From: Nocardia sp. NBC_01327
GTDB lineage: Bacteria > Actinomycetota > Actinomycetes > Mycobacteriales > Mycobacteriaceae
Assembly: GCF_035958815.1 (NCBI RefSeq)
Contig: NZ_CP108383.1
Span: forward strand, 7,130,001-7,194,000
Direction: 5' to 3'
DNA: 64,000 nt
The translations under genes were made by a program, and so were the position numbers. Below, piece after piece: positions 52,575 through 61,099 of this stretch (position 1 is its first letter; each line of letters begins with the position of its first letter). The notes under the pieces are model-generated. The model searched no databases and was not told the origin of the DNA. It saw only the letters and a list, made by a program, of their open reading frames with translations.

Positions 52575-52656
52575 GGACTGTAGCGGTCGTCGTTCGGGCA
52601 AGCCGAGGTCAGCATGAACATCGGGTCAGGTAGCGGAGCCTGCCCGGATGCACTCG

Positions 52657-52735
52657 GCATGTGCGTGCGCTGGGAAGCGCTGTCGGCCAACCAGTTTGAG
52701 CGGCCGACAAACGCGCGGGTCGCGGCTGTAGCGGA
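52657..52735 (+). repeat. Hairpin-repeat family, subtype B
   Basis: TGTGCGTGCGCTGGGAAGC, arms GTCGGCC (52682-52688) and GGCCGAC (52702-52708), then AACGCGCGGGTCGCGG. Confidence 0.75.
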
Positions 52736-52851
52736 TGTCGGGTTGCCCGCGAGAAGGGCCGTCAATCGTTGGTTATCAGCGACCGCGGTTCAGTGCCAGT
52801 CTGCGACCGGTGCACCAACCTCCGAGGCACACCTCGGTTCGCCGGCCCGAT

Positions 52852-53253
52852 CTACAGATGCTCGGATGATCCTGGCACGACCGGCTCCGGTGGTGTGCGA
52901 TGGCTGACTTTCAGGAGACGCACGAACGGGCGTTTGCGCCGAGTCACAACAATCGCCCATCCGATCCAGATCGCGATGAACACCGGCAGCACCTCGACGA
53001 GCGTCATATGCGCGAGCACGGCGAGGTATCCCAGGAGCGGACCCACGACCAGGGCTCCGAGGGTACCGATCACACCCAGCCGAATCCGTACGCGTTTCAA
53101 CATCGGTGCGGCGTAAGCCCTCACGATCCGGTCGGTCTCGGGATCGGTGGCGGGCTCACCCCGCAGCAGCGCGGCCCGGGTTGGGGCGTCCAGATCGTGC
53201 CAGTCGTTCACAGCCTGGTTCACACCGCGCGGTTGTCTCTCAGATTCGTACAC
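52852..53253 (-). CDS. Membrane protein, unknown function
   Basis: 133 residues from GTG 53253. A polar N-terminal region with a short helix (DAPTRAALLRGEPATDPETD), two TM helices (about residues 58-80 and 83-103) and a basic C-terminus. Unknown family. Confidence 0.6.
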   Translation of the reverse strand: MYESERQPRGVNQAVNDWHDLDAPTRAALLRGEPATDPETDRIVRAYAAPMLKRVRIRLGVIGTLGALVVGPLLGYLAVLAHMTLVEVLPVFIAIWIGWAIVVTRRKRPFVRLLKVSHRTPPEPVVPGSSEHL

Positions 53254-53627
53254 GTCGCGGAGTGTTTCACATTGATCTTGATCGGGATCCTACGGAGGTC
53301 AGAGCCGCAACCGTTGGTTCGCCGAACGACAAATGCGCCGCGCCCGCGAGCCCCAACGGCCACGCACAGTGGCACTCCGCCAGCCGGCCACTGGACCTCG
53401 GTCCGCACTGATCCGACCGAGACCGATCCCGAATTCATCTCCTACACCCACCTATTCGTCACACGAATTCTGAGTTCCTCACAGGCAGAGGCTGTTTCAC
53501 CCCTTATCGTCTACCGGCGGCATACGATGTTCGGCACTATTTTGTGTCCAGCTGGCCTGGACAACCCACCGCCACTTGATGTTTCGATTCCCTGCGCTGG
53601 CCGCTTCCAATCACGCGGGATGCGGCA
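53254..53627. other. Intergenic region ending in a hairpin repeat
   Basis: 370 bp between two minus-strand genes. No supported gene; the right end is the repeat at 53,561-53,635. Confidence 0.4.
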
Positions 53628-53635
53628 TTACAAGT
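53561..53635 (+). repeat. Hairpin-repeat family overlapping the stop of the next gene
   Basis: ACAACCCACCGCCACTTGAT, GTTTCGATTCC, CTGCGCTGGCCGCTTCCAAT and ATGCGGCATTAC. On the minus strand the TAATGCCGCAT end supplies the TAA of the gene at 53,628. Confidence 0.7.
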
Positions 53636-55133
53636 TCGCCAAGAAACTCTTCGCACGACCGTTTTCGACGATGTAGGCGCCACTCGTGATGGGGGCGTTG
53701 CCGTAGGAATCGTCTTCATAGGTGGCCCGGACAAGGTGCTGGAAAAGCATGATCTGTTGCGGCTCGAGGTCGAAAGGAACTGCCATCAGGCAGGTTCGAC
53801 GCGGGACGGCGACCAAGAGTTTGTCCGTACCCAAAGCCTGATGGGCAAGGAGCATGTGCTGCGGGTCGAGTACCTTCTCGGCCGAGAAGTCCTCACCGGA
53901 GGACGTGGCGATCGGAAGGCTGTGGAGTTCCGACACCTCCCAGTCGTATTCCAGGGCAGCAAGATTCGCCATCGCTTCGGCTAGCAGCGCATCGCTGTCG
54001 ACGTCGTCGCCGAAACCCTCCACCTGGTAGCCGGAGTCGGTGTCGACGGCAAGCACGATGATCGGGACGGTGCCCGCCGTGGTGGCCCAATGGGTAATCC
54101 GGTGGCGTTGTTCCCAGTCGGCGGGCTTCAGCAGCGGGTACCACGGGCCGTCCGGCGTCTCCGACCCGGCGGCGCAGGCGGGCGGATACGTCGCGACCTG
54201 ACAGTCCCAGTCTTCGTCGATATTCATGCGCACGTACTGAACCTGAATTCGGCCCGCCGCCACGCCTTCCCGCACGTCGGGCCGTCGTGCGGCAAGATCG
54301 GGATCAGCCTCGACTATGGCGAACAGTTGCCCGTATTCCATCTCGGCGGCATCCACCTGCAACGACGGATAGTCCGCCATCGACTCGATGTCGAGATACA
54401 CATCGATCACCACCAGCAAATCGGGTTCGGCGAGGGCGATGATGTCGGCGGTCCGATCACGCACCGGCCAGGTCTTGTCACCGCCGGACAGAACCTGATA
54501 CCCCTGGTGGGTGCAGTAGCGCAGGGCTGCGTCCATACGTGCTTCGTGCGTCTGCCTCGCGAACGTGACCTTGGCGGCGATGTCTGCGCGGCGCGCCTGG
54601 AGAAACTCGCTGATTCGCTGCGGCCCTTGCTCGTTCAAATCTTCGCGACTGAGCAAGCCCGCCAGTCCGCCGGTGTCGAGCTCTTCATCTGTACCGTCGA
54701 CCCAGCCCACGGCTGCGGTTTCGACGGCGAGCCCCAACCCGAATTCGCTGCGGAGCACCGCCGTCACTGCGTTCACCAGGCTGTTGTATGCATCGTGTCG
54801 GATCGGCCACGACAAGAGCTGGGCCCAGGTCTCGGGGTGATCAGCCGTGGGGGCCGTCCATCCGTTCGCCCGGAGGAAGTCGCAGCCCTGGGGAGAAAAT
54901 TGACGCGAGCCGCTGACCAGTTCACATCGCAAACCGTCATGACTCCAGCCGAACCGGGCATACCGAATGTTGTTGCCGTCCAACGCCACCCGTCCGGAGG
55001 CCGGCAGCGTAAAGAGCAGCCACGTCAGTTCCTCGGCGAACCACTGCCACGACTCTGCGGCCACACTCGGCCACATCTCCTGCGCGTCGCGCGCCATGCT
55101 CCGCTGACCCCGCCACCCGTCGCCAATCCCCAT
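53628..55133 (-). CDS. Large protein with TY-Chap-like N-terminal domain
   Basis: 501 residues from ATG 55133, with GGAG 6 nt upstream. Residues about 20-130 (ESWQWFAEELTWLLFTLPAS, NIRYARFGWSHDGLRCELVS, WAQLLSWPIRHDAYNSLVNA) resemble the C-terminal domain of the proteins at 45,845 and 61,100. The middle part has VRDRTADIIALAEPDLLVVI; the C-terminus is rich in Asp/Glu. No TM or signal. Function unknown. Confidence 0.72.
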   Translation of the reverse strand: MGIGDGWRGQRSMARDAQEMWPSVAAESWQWFAEELTWLLFTLPASGRVALDGNNIRYARFGWSHDGLRCELVSGSRQFSPQGCDFLRANGWTAPTADHPETWAQLLSWPIRHDAYNSLVNAVTAVLRSEFGLGLAVETAAVGWVDGTDEELDTGGLAGLLSREDLNEQGPQRISEFLQARRADIAAKVTFARQTHEARMDAALRYCTHQGYQVLSGGDKTWPVRDRTADIIALAEPDLLVVIDVYLDIESMADYPSLQVDAAEMEYGQLFAIVEADPDLAARRPDVREGVAAGRIQVQYVRMNIDEDWDCQVATYPPACAAGSETPDGPWYPLLKPADWEQRHRITHWATTAGTVPIIVLAVDTDSGYQVEGFGDDVDSDALLAEAMANLAALEYDWEVSELHSLPIATSSGEDFSAEKVLDPQHMLLAHQALGTDKLLVAVPRRTCLMAVPFDLEPQQIMLFQHLVRATYEDDSYGNAPITSGAYIVENGRAKSFLANL

Positions 55134-55204
55134 GCCACGCTCCAAACCACTAATGCGAACACCGAAATCTACATGATCATTAGCCCGGCACCGTCCGCGA
55201 GCCC

Positions 55205-55345
55205 GACCCCCGGTTCGCGGATCGATATGGACCGCGACGCCGAACTCCGGCCGCGGATTGACGACTGTCACAGAAGCTTTCGAACCGGCAAGGCGTTGCA
55301 CCACCGCCACTCCCAGGCAAACCAGCCCCGAGCAGCACCACATGC
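55205..55345 (-). pseudogene. Remnant of an NAD(P)/FAD oxidoreductase N-terminus
   Basis: One minus-strand frame gives HVVLLGAGLP; after a one-base shift it continues GVAVVQRLAGSKASVTVVNP and RPEFGVAVHIDP. This is the start of an NDH-2-like flavoprotein (VVxGAGxAGxxxAxRL...VTLVNPRPxF). Nothing of the rest remains. It lies just upstream of, and partly in frame with, the gene at 53,628, which artificially lengthens that open frame. Confidence 0.6.
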
Positions 55346-55470
55346 GCGCATATGACAAACCCCCGACGGAACGGACCTTCCGTACCTGGCAGTAGGGACA
55401 AATACGGTGACAAATTCGTTCAATCGCCCGTCTCGTACCGCGATTTCACTCGCAGGCATAGAGCGCTCAT

Positions 55471-55530
55471 CGGCAGTAACGTGCGTTCGACCGGCACCAG
55501 ATGGCTACTGCTGGTTGATCTTTCGATTGT
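55471..55530 (+). repeat. Hairpin-repeat family, left half
   Basis: CGGCAGTAACGTGCGTTCGA, CCGGCACCAGATGGCTACTG and CTGGTTGATCTTTCGATTG; no recognisable stem. Upstream of the gene at 55,606. Confidence 0.6.
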
Positions 55531-55605
55531 TTGCGGGTCGAGATCGATTGGGCTCGGCAGGAACTGGCACCGGAGTGTGTCGGCCCCAGCCTCTATGGTT
55601 CGCCC

Positions 55606-56583
55606 ATGGCAGACCTACCAAACAAATCGGTCCTCGTCCGCACGTGGTTCGGTGACGACCGCGCGTGGGGTTCTCTGGTCCGAGAGGTCCTCACGCCTGG
55701 AAAGGAGGGATCCCTCGCCTATACGACCCTGGTCAACGACCCGGAGTGTGAAGGCCTGAGCCCAGAAGCGCTGAAGGCGAAGCATCTGGGCGGGGCGATC
55801 GTGTCCTTCCTCGCCGACGAGATCACCCTCACCGACCCCGAGCATCCCATCCTGGCGGTCTGGGTCCTGCCACCCCAGGACTACGACCGAGGCGACCACA
55901 AGCCGTTCCGGGTCGTGCCCGCCGAGCTGTCGAGCGTGGACACCAACATCAACGACGCGAACCTGGACTGGGAGGACTTCGCGAACAGGGTTGACACAAA
56001 CGGTATCTACCGCGGCTACGCGGATGTAAGGGAATCGGATTTCGAGTTCAGCGTGCGGTCCATCATGGCGCAACGACTGGCACATCTCATCCCAGGTGCC
56101 GCTGAATGGGTTAGCCGCGCCGAATCTCTGGACGGGATCGCGGGTATGGCGGTCATCTCGCCCGACCAGGATCCTCAATCTGTCCGCGAGCAGTTGGCAT
56201 CGCTGAACTCCTATCCCACGGCGCTGCCCTGGGATTGGGTCGGCGCCCTCGACGCCGACCATGCCGACGACCAGCGAGTCGGCTACATCAAAGCGTTCCT
56301 CGAAGAGATCGGTGAGCACGCCCTTGCCCTCGGTACCGTCCTGGCGTCGCTGGCTTCCGGCGAAGACTACTACCTGGCCTTCGTGACGCCGCCGCAGTTC
56401 GAAGAGCTCTCGCGGCTTTTCACCGCACACGGAATGAGTGCTGAAAGCGTGCGGCGTGGCTATCCGGAACAGAGCGCCCTGATCAGCGCCTGGGCCAGAG
56501 GCGGCGGCCGCAGGGTCAGAACAGAGCCCGAAGCGGTGATCACGGCGGCCAAGCGCGCCGAGGCACCCGAGGAGACCCGTTGA
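55606..56583 (+). CDS. Uncharacterised protein, DUF6924-like N-terminus
   Basis: 325 residues from ATG 55606. N-terminal part: LVRTWFGDDRAWGSLVREVL, FLADEITLTDPEHPILAVWV, FRVVPAELSSVDTNINDANL and DWEDFANRVDTNGIYRGY, which I recall as the DUF6924 pattern. The C-terminal part (ALDADHADDQRVGYIKAFLE, ASGEDYYLAFVTPPQFEELS) is a second, separate domain. Cytoplasmic. The TGA stop is supplied by the left box of a hairpin repeat (CGTTGATCTTCC). Confidence 0.75.
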   Translation: MADLPNKSVLVRTWFGDDRAWGSLVREVLTPGKEGSLAYTTLVNDPECEGLSPEALKAKHLGGAIVSFLADEITLTDPEHPILAVWVLPPQDYDRGDHKPFRVVPAELSSVDTNINDANLDWEDFANRVDTNGIYRGYADVRESDFEFSVRSIMAQRLAHLIPGAAEWVSRAESLDGIAGMAVISPDQDPQSVREQLASLNSYPTALPWDWVGALDADHADDQRVGYIKAFLEEIGEHALALGTVLASLASGEDYYLAFVTPPQFEELSRLFTAHGMSAESVRRGYPEQSALISAWARGGGRRVRTEPEAVITAAKRAEAPEETR

Positions 56584-56632
56584 TCTTCCACGCGGTTGCG
56601 ATGACCGCCTGAGCCCGCAGGCATGACCGGAT
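56578..56632 (+). repeat. Hairpin-repeat family overlapping a stop codon
   Basis: CGTTGATCTTCCACGCGGTT, then TGAGCCCGCAGGCATGACCG. Between convergent genes ending at 56,583 and 56,639; it fills the whole gap. Confidence 0.6.
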
Positions 56633-56638
56633 GCTCGC

Positions 56639-57412
56639 TCAACGTCTGGTTGCGATAAAGACTTCAAGACTCACCGGTTCGAAAAGTCGCCCGTCAGCCG
56701 CGAGAGGAGTCAGTGCGTGAGTGATCTCCCGTTCGAAGGCGTCGCGGTCGCTCAACAGTCGCCGCAGTGGCATCGAGGTGGAATACAGGTAGCCGATGGC
56801 CTGCGCCACCGTCCACTCCCGCTGGAATTCGTATACTCGTCGATCGACCTTCGGGAAGGCCGAACGACGCAGTATCTCCTCGTGTGGAAGGTAGTCGTCA
56901 GAGAACCTCGGTCGTCGCTGCTCATTTGTTGGCACGAAACGGTTTTGGATCTCTTCGATCCTCTGCTGCCAGTCCGTGACCGGACGCACGAGACAACTGT
57001 CGTTGGCGATCACCAGGCCACCGGCCTCCTTGACGAGCTTGTCGAGAACGGCGAGTACCTGCTCGCGCTCCATCCAATGGAACGAACGGCCCATGGTGAC
57101 TACCTCAAATCGCCCCAGGTCGGTAGGCAGCTTCGCTGAACTACCTTCTACCCAGATCGCGTTCGTGACGCCGGCTGAGGCTGCGTATGCTGCGGCCTCG
57201 ATCAACATCTCCGACTCAGGGTCCACACCGACTGCCTCGCCCGCGCTCATGGCCAGGGGCACGGTTAATTGGCCAGTGCCACAACCTAAATCGAGTATGC
57301 GGCCACTGCCGTCGAGGTCGAAGGTGCGGATGATCTCATCGACGAACTCCCGCGGGTAGCCCGGCCTGTACCGCGCATAATGCCACGCAGTACCCCTGAA
57401 AAGATCGCCCAC
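56639..57412 (-). CDS. Class I SAM-dependent methyltransferase
   Basis: 257 residues from GTG 57412. HYARYRPGYPREFVDEII, motif I ILDLGCGTGQLTVPL, VGVDPESEMLIEAA and GRSFHWMEREQVL match the methyltransferase type 11 fold with the FHW motif. Small-molecule substrate unknown. Confidence 0.92.
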   Translation of the reverse strand: MGDLFRGTAWHYARYRPGYPREFVDEIIRTFDLDGSGRILDLGCGTGQLTVPLAMSAGEAVGVDPESEMLIEAAAYAASAGVTNAIWVEGSSAKLPTDLGRFEVVTMGRSFHWMEREQVLAVLDKLVKEAGGLVIANDSCLVRPVTDWQQRIEEIQNRFVPTNEQRRPRFSDDYLPHEEILRRSAFPKVDRRVYEFQREWTVAQAIGYLYSTSMPLRRLLSDRDAFEREITHALTPLAADGRLFEPVSLEVFIATRR

Positions 57413-57519
57413 CAGAACCCCTCCCAGTCGGTAGTCAATCTAACCGGATGCCCGCACCACGGCGCCCGGGAAACCGCAATCGCACGATATTCGGCAGTAT
57501 GGTGCATCCGGCCGGCCTC

Positions 57520-57602
57520 GGATCAGCACGGCCAGTTGATCTTCCGCGTACCGCGCTGGCCGGTTCGGTCAGCGCGGCACGCGGCAAAATAGTGCGTTCG
57601 TG
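57520..57602 (+). repeat. Hairpin-repeat family, best-preserved copy
   Basis: GATCAGCACGGCCAGTTGAT and CTTCC, then 19-nt arms at 57544-57562 and 57566-57584 that pair with one mismatch and one G-T around a 3-nt GTT loop, then GCAAAATAGTGCGTTCG. Lies between divergent genes starting at 57,412 and 57,641. Confidence 0.88.
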
Positions 57603-57640
57603 GAGCGTGTCTCCGATCTTCGAACTAGGAGGCACCGACG

Positions 57641-58126
57641 ATGAGCATGTCCATCCACTGGCAGCTGGAACACTTCGGATGGGCGAATGTTCGCGTGTCC
57701 GACGAGAACATCGAGGCAACCGCGGTCGCTTCCTACGTCACTGGCGCTCCGCAATACCTTCTGCGAGCAGTCACCGACATCGTGCGTGGCCTTCCCGAGG
57801 CCCGCGCCGAGTTCGAGGCCGAGCCGACCGTCTACCGGTGGCTGTTTCGTCGCCAGGGCAACGAGATCGACATCCGGCTGCTCGAAGTGGCCAACTACGA
57901 TCTGCCCGACTCGTCAGGAATCCAACTGTGGCGCAGCCGTCAAAACGTCTGGGCGCTCGCCGCATCGGTGTGCATCTGCTTCCGCGACGTCCTGCGGGAC
58001 TACGGTTTCCGCGGATACCTGGACCAATGGGGCCATCCCTTCCCCCGGACCGAGCTCGAAGCTCTGATCAGCGTGACCCGTCAGCTGGCGCAGCCCCCTG
58101 CCGATCCCGAACAACACTCGCACTGA
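57641..58126 (+). CDS. Uncharacterised single-domain protein
   Basis: 161 residues from ATG 57641, with GGAGG upstream. IHWQLEHFGWANVRVSDENI, LLRAVTDIVRGLPEARAEFE, EPTVYRWLFRRQGNEIDIRL and VCICFRDVLRDYGFRGYLDQ. The same order is familiar from small lone actinobacterial proteins, some near polymorphic toxins, but no function is established to my knowledge. Confidence 0.7.
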   Translation: MSMSIHWQLEHFGWANVRVSDENIEATAVASYVTGAPQYLLRAVTDIVRGLPEARAEFEAEPTVYRWLFRRQGNEIDIRLLEVANYDLPDSSGIQLWRSRQNVWALAASVCICFRDVLRDYGFRGYLDQWGHPFPRTELEALISVTRQLAQPPADPEQHSH

Positions 58127-58298
58127 CGCCGCCATCGCTACGTATTCCCCTGTCCTGCATGCCCAGCCCACCCGTTCTGGTGACACCACACTCAGCCCCT
58201 CAGATCAGCGCGGTATGCGCCATGATAGTGCGTCGAGGGAACAGGGGGCGGCCTCGATATGGCGACGTTTTCAGTTGGAATGCTTAGGCTTTCGAAGC

Positions 58299-59123
58299 AT
58301 GAAGGAGTTGCTGGACTATGTCACCGCGAGCTTGCTGACGAACTTGGACGGTATCGACCCGATTGTGTTCGGATCGGTCCCCACCGAGGTGGTCGAGATC
58401 TGTCGGCTGGCATCGACCCTGGTCATCCAGCCACACGAGGCGCAGGTTCTGGGGTTGTCCGCGGAGCGATTCGGCGAGAACCAGATTCGGCACGCCGATC
58501 GTCTTATCGCGGCGCTGCTGGAGTTGGACCCTGCCCCACTCGACGTCGCCCGCGACCGGTCTCGTCGAGTCATCGGAACGTGCCGTCATTTCGCCGTGAT
58601 CAGCTGCGCGCTACTGCGCCATCGCGGCTTTGCTTCCCGAGTGCGGTGTGGCTTCGCCACCTACTTCCAGCCTGGTCAAGGGGTCGACCACTGGATCACC
58701 GAGTACCGAGACAAGACTCATGGTCGCTGGGTTCGCATCGATTCCGAGATCTTGGGGCAAGGCATCCTGGAGCATCCGGAGGATCTCGACGCTGGTGAAT
58801 TCCTCAGTGGCGGCGAGGCCTGGGTCGCGTTCCGAGACGGTCACCTCGACGCCGCGACATTCGGCGTCTACGGAACGGAGAATTGGGGACCGGCCGAGAT
58901 CAGGGGCAATGCGATCAAAGACCTTGCCGCGCTGAACAAGTTCGAGATGCTTCCCTGGGATGAGTGGGGTCGAATGACGGCGTCCTACAACGGCGAAACC
59001 GGCCCCGACTACGACGACCTGATCGACACGATCGCAGCGACGTGTATCCGGGACGACACCGCCGAGATCATGGATCTCTACGCGCTGGAGGAGTTGAGGG
59101 TGCCCGCAGAGCTGCTTCCATGA
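58299..59123 (+). CDS. Transglutaminase-like (papain-fold) domain protein
   Basis: 274 residues from ATG 58299. GTCRHFAVISCALLRHRGFA, DHWITEYRDKTHGRWVRIDS supplies Cys, His and Asp in the order of the transglutaminase-core triad. N-terminal helical region of about 90 residues. No signal peptide, so a cytoplasmic cysteine protease or amidase-like enzyme. Stands alone. Confidence 0.82.
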   Translation: MKELLDYVTASLLTNLDGIDPIVFGSVPTEVVEICRLASTLVIQPHEAQVLGLSAERFGENQIRHADRLIAALLELDPAPLDVARDRSRRVIGTCRHFAVISCALLRHRGFASRVRCGFATYFQPGQGVDHWITEYRDKTHGRWVRIDSEILGQGILEHPEDLDAGEFLSGGEAWVAFRDGHLDAATFGVYGTENWGPAEIRGNAIKDLAALNKFEMLPWDEWGRMTASYNGETGPDYDDLIDTIAATCIRDDTAEIMDLYALEELRVPAELLP

Positions 59124-59525
59124 TCATCAAGTCCTCTCGTCTGGCGGCCGGTTCAACGCACGCAACTCGGTATTATGGGTCATCGCCCGCAGCCGAATGA
59201 CGCTCTACCCGTTGATTTTCGGCGGGCCCGCGCGGCCTCTTCGGGACGCGCGGGTCGCGGCACTATCGGATACTTCACTCACCCAACGCGTGCTCTATTC
59301 AGCAGGGGCTACGCCAGCCGCCCGATCTGGCCGGGGATGGGCTGGTCACCACTGGGGCGCGGGTGGATGCGCCTGATCACAATCTATCGGTTTCGCGTTG
59401 CCTCGGAGGGGGCATGTGACCACGATAGAGGCGAGATTCGTTACCGCACTGCCTGTTTCACCGCGTCGGCACTGTGGACGGATGGACCAGTCGAGCGGGC
59501 TGGTCGAGTAGGGAGGACGAGGACG
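59124..59525. other. Intergenic region with a hairpin repeat
   Basis: 400 bp upstream of a membrane-protein gene; only the repeat at 59,210-59,266 is recognisable. Confidence 0.4.
59210..59266 (+). repeat. Hairpin-repeat family, type A left box with type B right end
   Basis: CGTTGATTTTCGGCGGG, arms CCCGCGCG (59227-59234) and CGCGCGGG (59247-59254), then GTCGCGGCACTATCGG. Confidence 0.75.
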
Positions 59526-59996
59526 ATGATGTCCGACGCAAACGCTCGCACCACCCGGAGCCTCATTCATTTTGCAGCGCCCTTTGCTGTGCTGTACGGA
59601 TCAATCTGGATCACCGACCCCGAGATAGGCAAGTTGACCCTCCTCCTTCCATACAGCATCTTGTGGCTCCTCTGGTTCCCCGGGCTGCCTGCGGTTTTGA
59701 TTGCCAGCGGAGCGGAATTGGCTGAGCGCGTATCGATCAGCAGGGGCTGGGGTGCGAGATATCAAGCCAGGTCACGGATGGTGTTGTTGTCCCTGTTGGG
59801 AGGATTCGCCGGTTTGCTCGTCGTGACCGTACTCGGGGAGGTCTACGCGGCGATATGTCACGAGCGCGATCTGTGGATGACCGTACTTTCCTGGCGGTTT
59901 GTCATCTATCTGCCGTGTCCGCTAGCGGCGGCACTCGTCGCAGCGACGTTACCGATACCTTCGGGTGCGACATCGCTCGTGGATACCGTCCTCTAG
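59526..59996 (+). CDS. Membrane protein with four TM helices
   Basis: 156 residues from ATG 59526 (ATG 59529 also possible), with GGGAGGACGAGG upstream. Helices near residues 16-30, 38-60, 85-105 and 120-140. Unknown family. Confidence 0.6.
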   Translation: MMSDANARTTRSLIHFAAPFAVLYGSIWITDPEIGKLTLLLPYSILWLLWFPGLPAVLIASGAELAERVSISRGWGARYQARSRMVLLSLLGGFAGLLVVTVLGEVYAAICHERDLWMTVLSWRFVIYLPCPLAAALVAATLPIPSGATSLVDTVL

Positions 59997-60048
59997 CGGA
60001 TGACCGGACCGGGGATTGACGCACTGCGGCACTAGCACCGCCCTGCCA

Positions 60049-60136
60049 TCGGCATTACCGCGGACCCGGAAGCGCTGTCGGCCAACCCGTCTGGACGGCC
60101 GACTAACGCCCGGGTCGCGGCATGACCGTGAGTTTG
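60049..60136 (+). repeat. Hairpin-repeat family, subtype B, best copy
   Basis: CGGCATTACCGCGGACCCGG and AAGC, arms GTCGGCC (60077-60083) and GGCCGAC (60097-60103), then AACGCCCGGGTCGCGGCATG. Between convergent genes. Confidence 0.8.
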
Positions 60137-60156
60137 CACAGAATCGTTCTCACACG

Positions 60157-60873
60157 CTAAGGCTGGTTGGATCTCGCGGCGTCGTAGCCAGTAAACCGTT
60201 TCCGCATTGCGTCGTCGAACGCACATGCGTACTCGAGGGAGTCCCACCGGTGGAATTGGTCTCGCTGCAGATACCACCGCATCAACGCCGCGGCATCCTC
60301 TACTCGTCCGTCCAGCACGCACAGCACGACGGTCCCACGTAGCAGCGTCGGGTCCGGATTCGTTTCCCACGGCGCGATTGTCGGCTCACGTGCCGACTGC
60401 AGCAGAGCGGGGAAGGTGGATCGTTTGGCGAACCACTCACGCACAGGACCGCGGACGAAGCTCATGTACTGCGCTACCGCCACGTCGAGCCCGGCATCGA
60501 AATCAATCGACATCACCAGCGGCTTCGGCGAAACGTCCAACAAATCGAAGCGTCCACGATTGATGTCGCCGTAACTCAGGCCATCACCGGGCATGTCGCG
60601 CAGGACCTCCTCGACGGCCGGTGATCCGATCCTCGCAGTACCTTCCAGACGAAGGCCGCCGTCACGGTGTCGCTCGATGTGAGCATCGACGGTCGAGGTC
60701 ATCCTGGGGATGACCCCCGTCGTCGGAGCGAAGTAGATCTCCGTCCACAAAAGCCTTCCAGTCGCGGGCCACCTCTGGGGTAGTGCACAGATCGCATAGC
60801 CTTCTGGCTCCATCGCCTCGGTTAGTCGGGCGATGATCTGTTTCGTCCATCGAGCCTGGTTCCGCGCACCCAC
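60157..60873 (-). CDS. Uncharacterised protein sharing a C-terminal module with the gene at 36,992
   Basis: 238 residues from GTG 60873, with GGAG 5 nt upstream. N-terminus: WTKQIIARLTEAMEPEGYAI and LLWTEIYFAPTTGVIPRMTS. The C-terminal DAAALMRWYLQRDQFHRWDS and FDDAMRKRFTGYDAA parallel the end of the 36,992 protein (WYLKR...DSFERATAFDTALRERF). Function unknown. Confidence 0.72.
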   Translation of the reverse strand: MGARNQARWTKQIIARLTEAMEPEGYAICALPQRWPATGRLLWTEIYFAPTTGVIPRMTSTVDAHIERHRDGGLRLEGTARIGSPAVEEVLRDMPGDGLSYGDINRGRFDLLDVSPKPLVMSIDFDAGLDVAVAQYMSFVRGPVREWFAKRSTFPALLQSAREPTIAPWETNPDPTLLRGTVVLCVLDGRVEDAAALMRWYLQRDQFHRWDSLEYACAFDDAMRKRFTGYDAARSNQP

Positions 60874-60984
60874 AACTACTCCACTCGCCCCGATAACACC
60901 CTGCGTCGAACCTGCTGAGTCTTACTCGCCGCCACCGACAGGCCGAGTCGAGAACACAACCCTGCGGTGTCAAGACGATCGAGG

Positions 60985-61031
60985 TCGCGGCCCGTACCGA
61001 ACGCCCGGGTCGCGGCATGACAGTGCGTTCA
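60985..61031 (+). repeat. Hairpin-repeat family, subtype B right half
   Basis: GTACCGAACGCCCGGGTCGC, GGCATGACAGTGCGTTC. Upstream of the gene at 61,100. Confidence 0.6.
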
Positions 61032-61099
61032 AGGGCGGGGTACGTTGAATCGAGCCCGTGAGACCGACGGTGTCCACCCACGGAAAGTAGTATCGCCAC

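Noticed and set aside
57641..58126. Polymorphic-toxin immunity cluster
   Set aside because: Several lone proteins (18,047; 30,801; 57,641) have immunity-like size, but no toxin, WXG or secretion gene occurs in the window, so the label is not supported.
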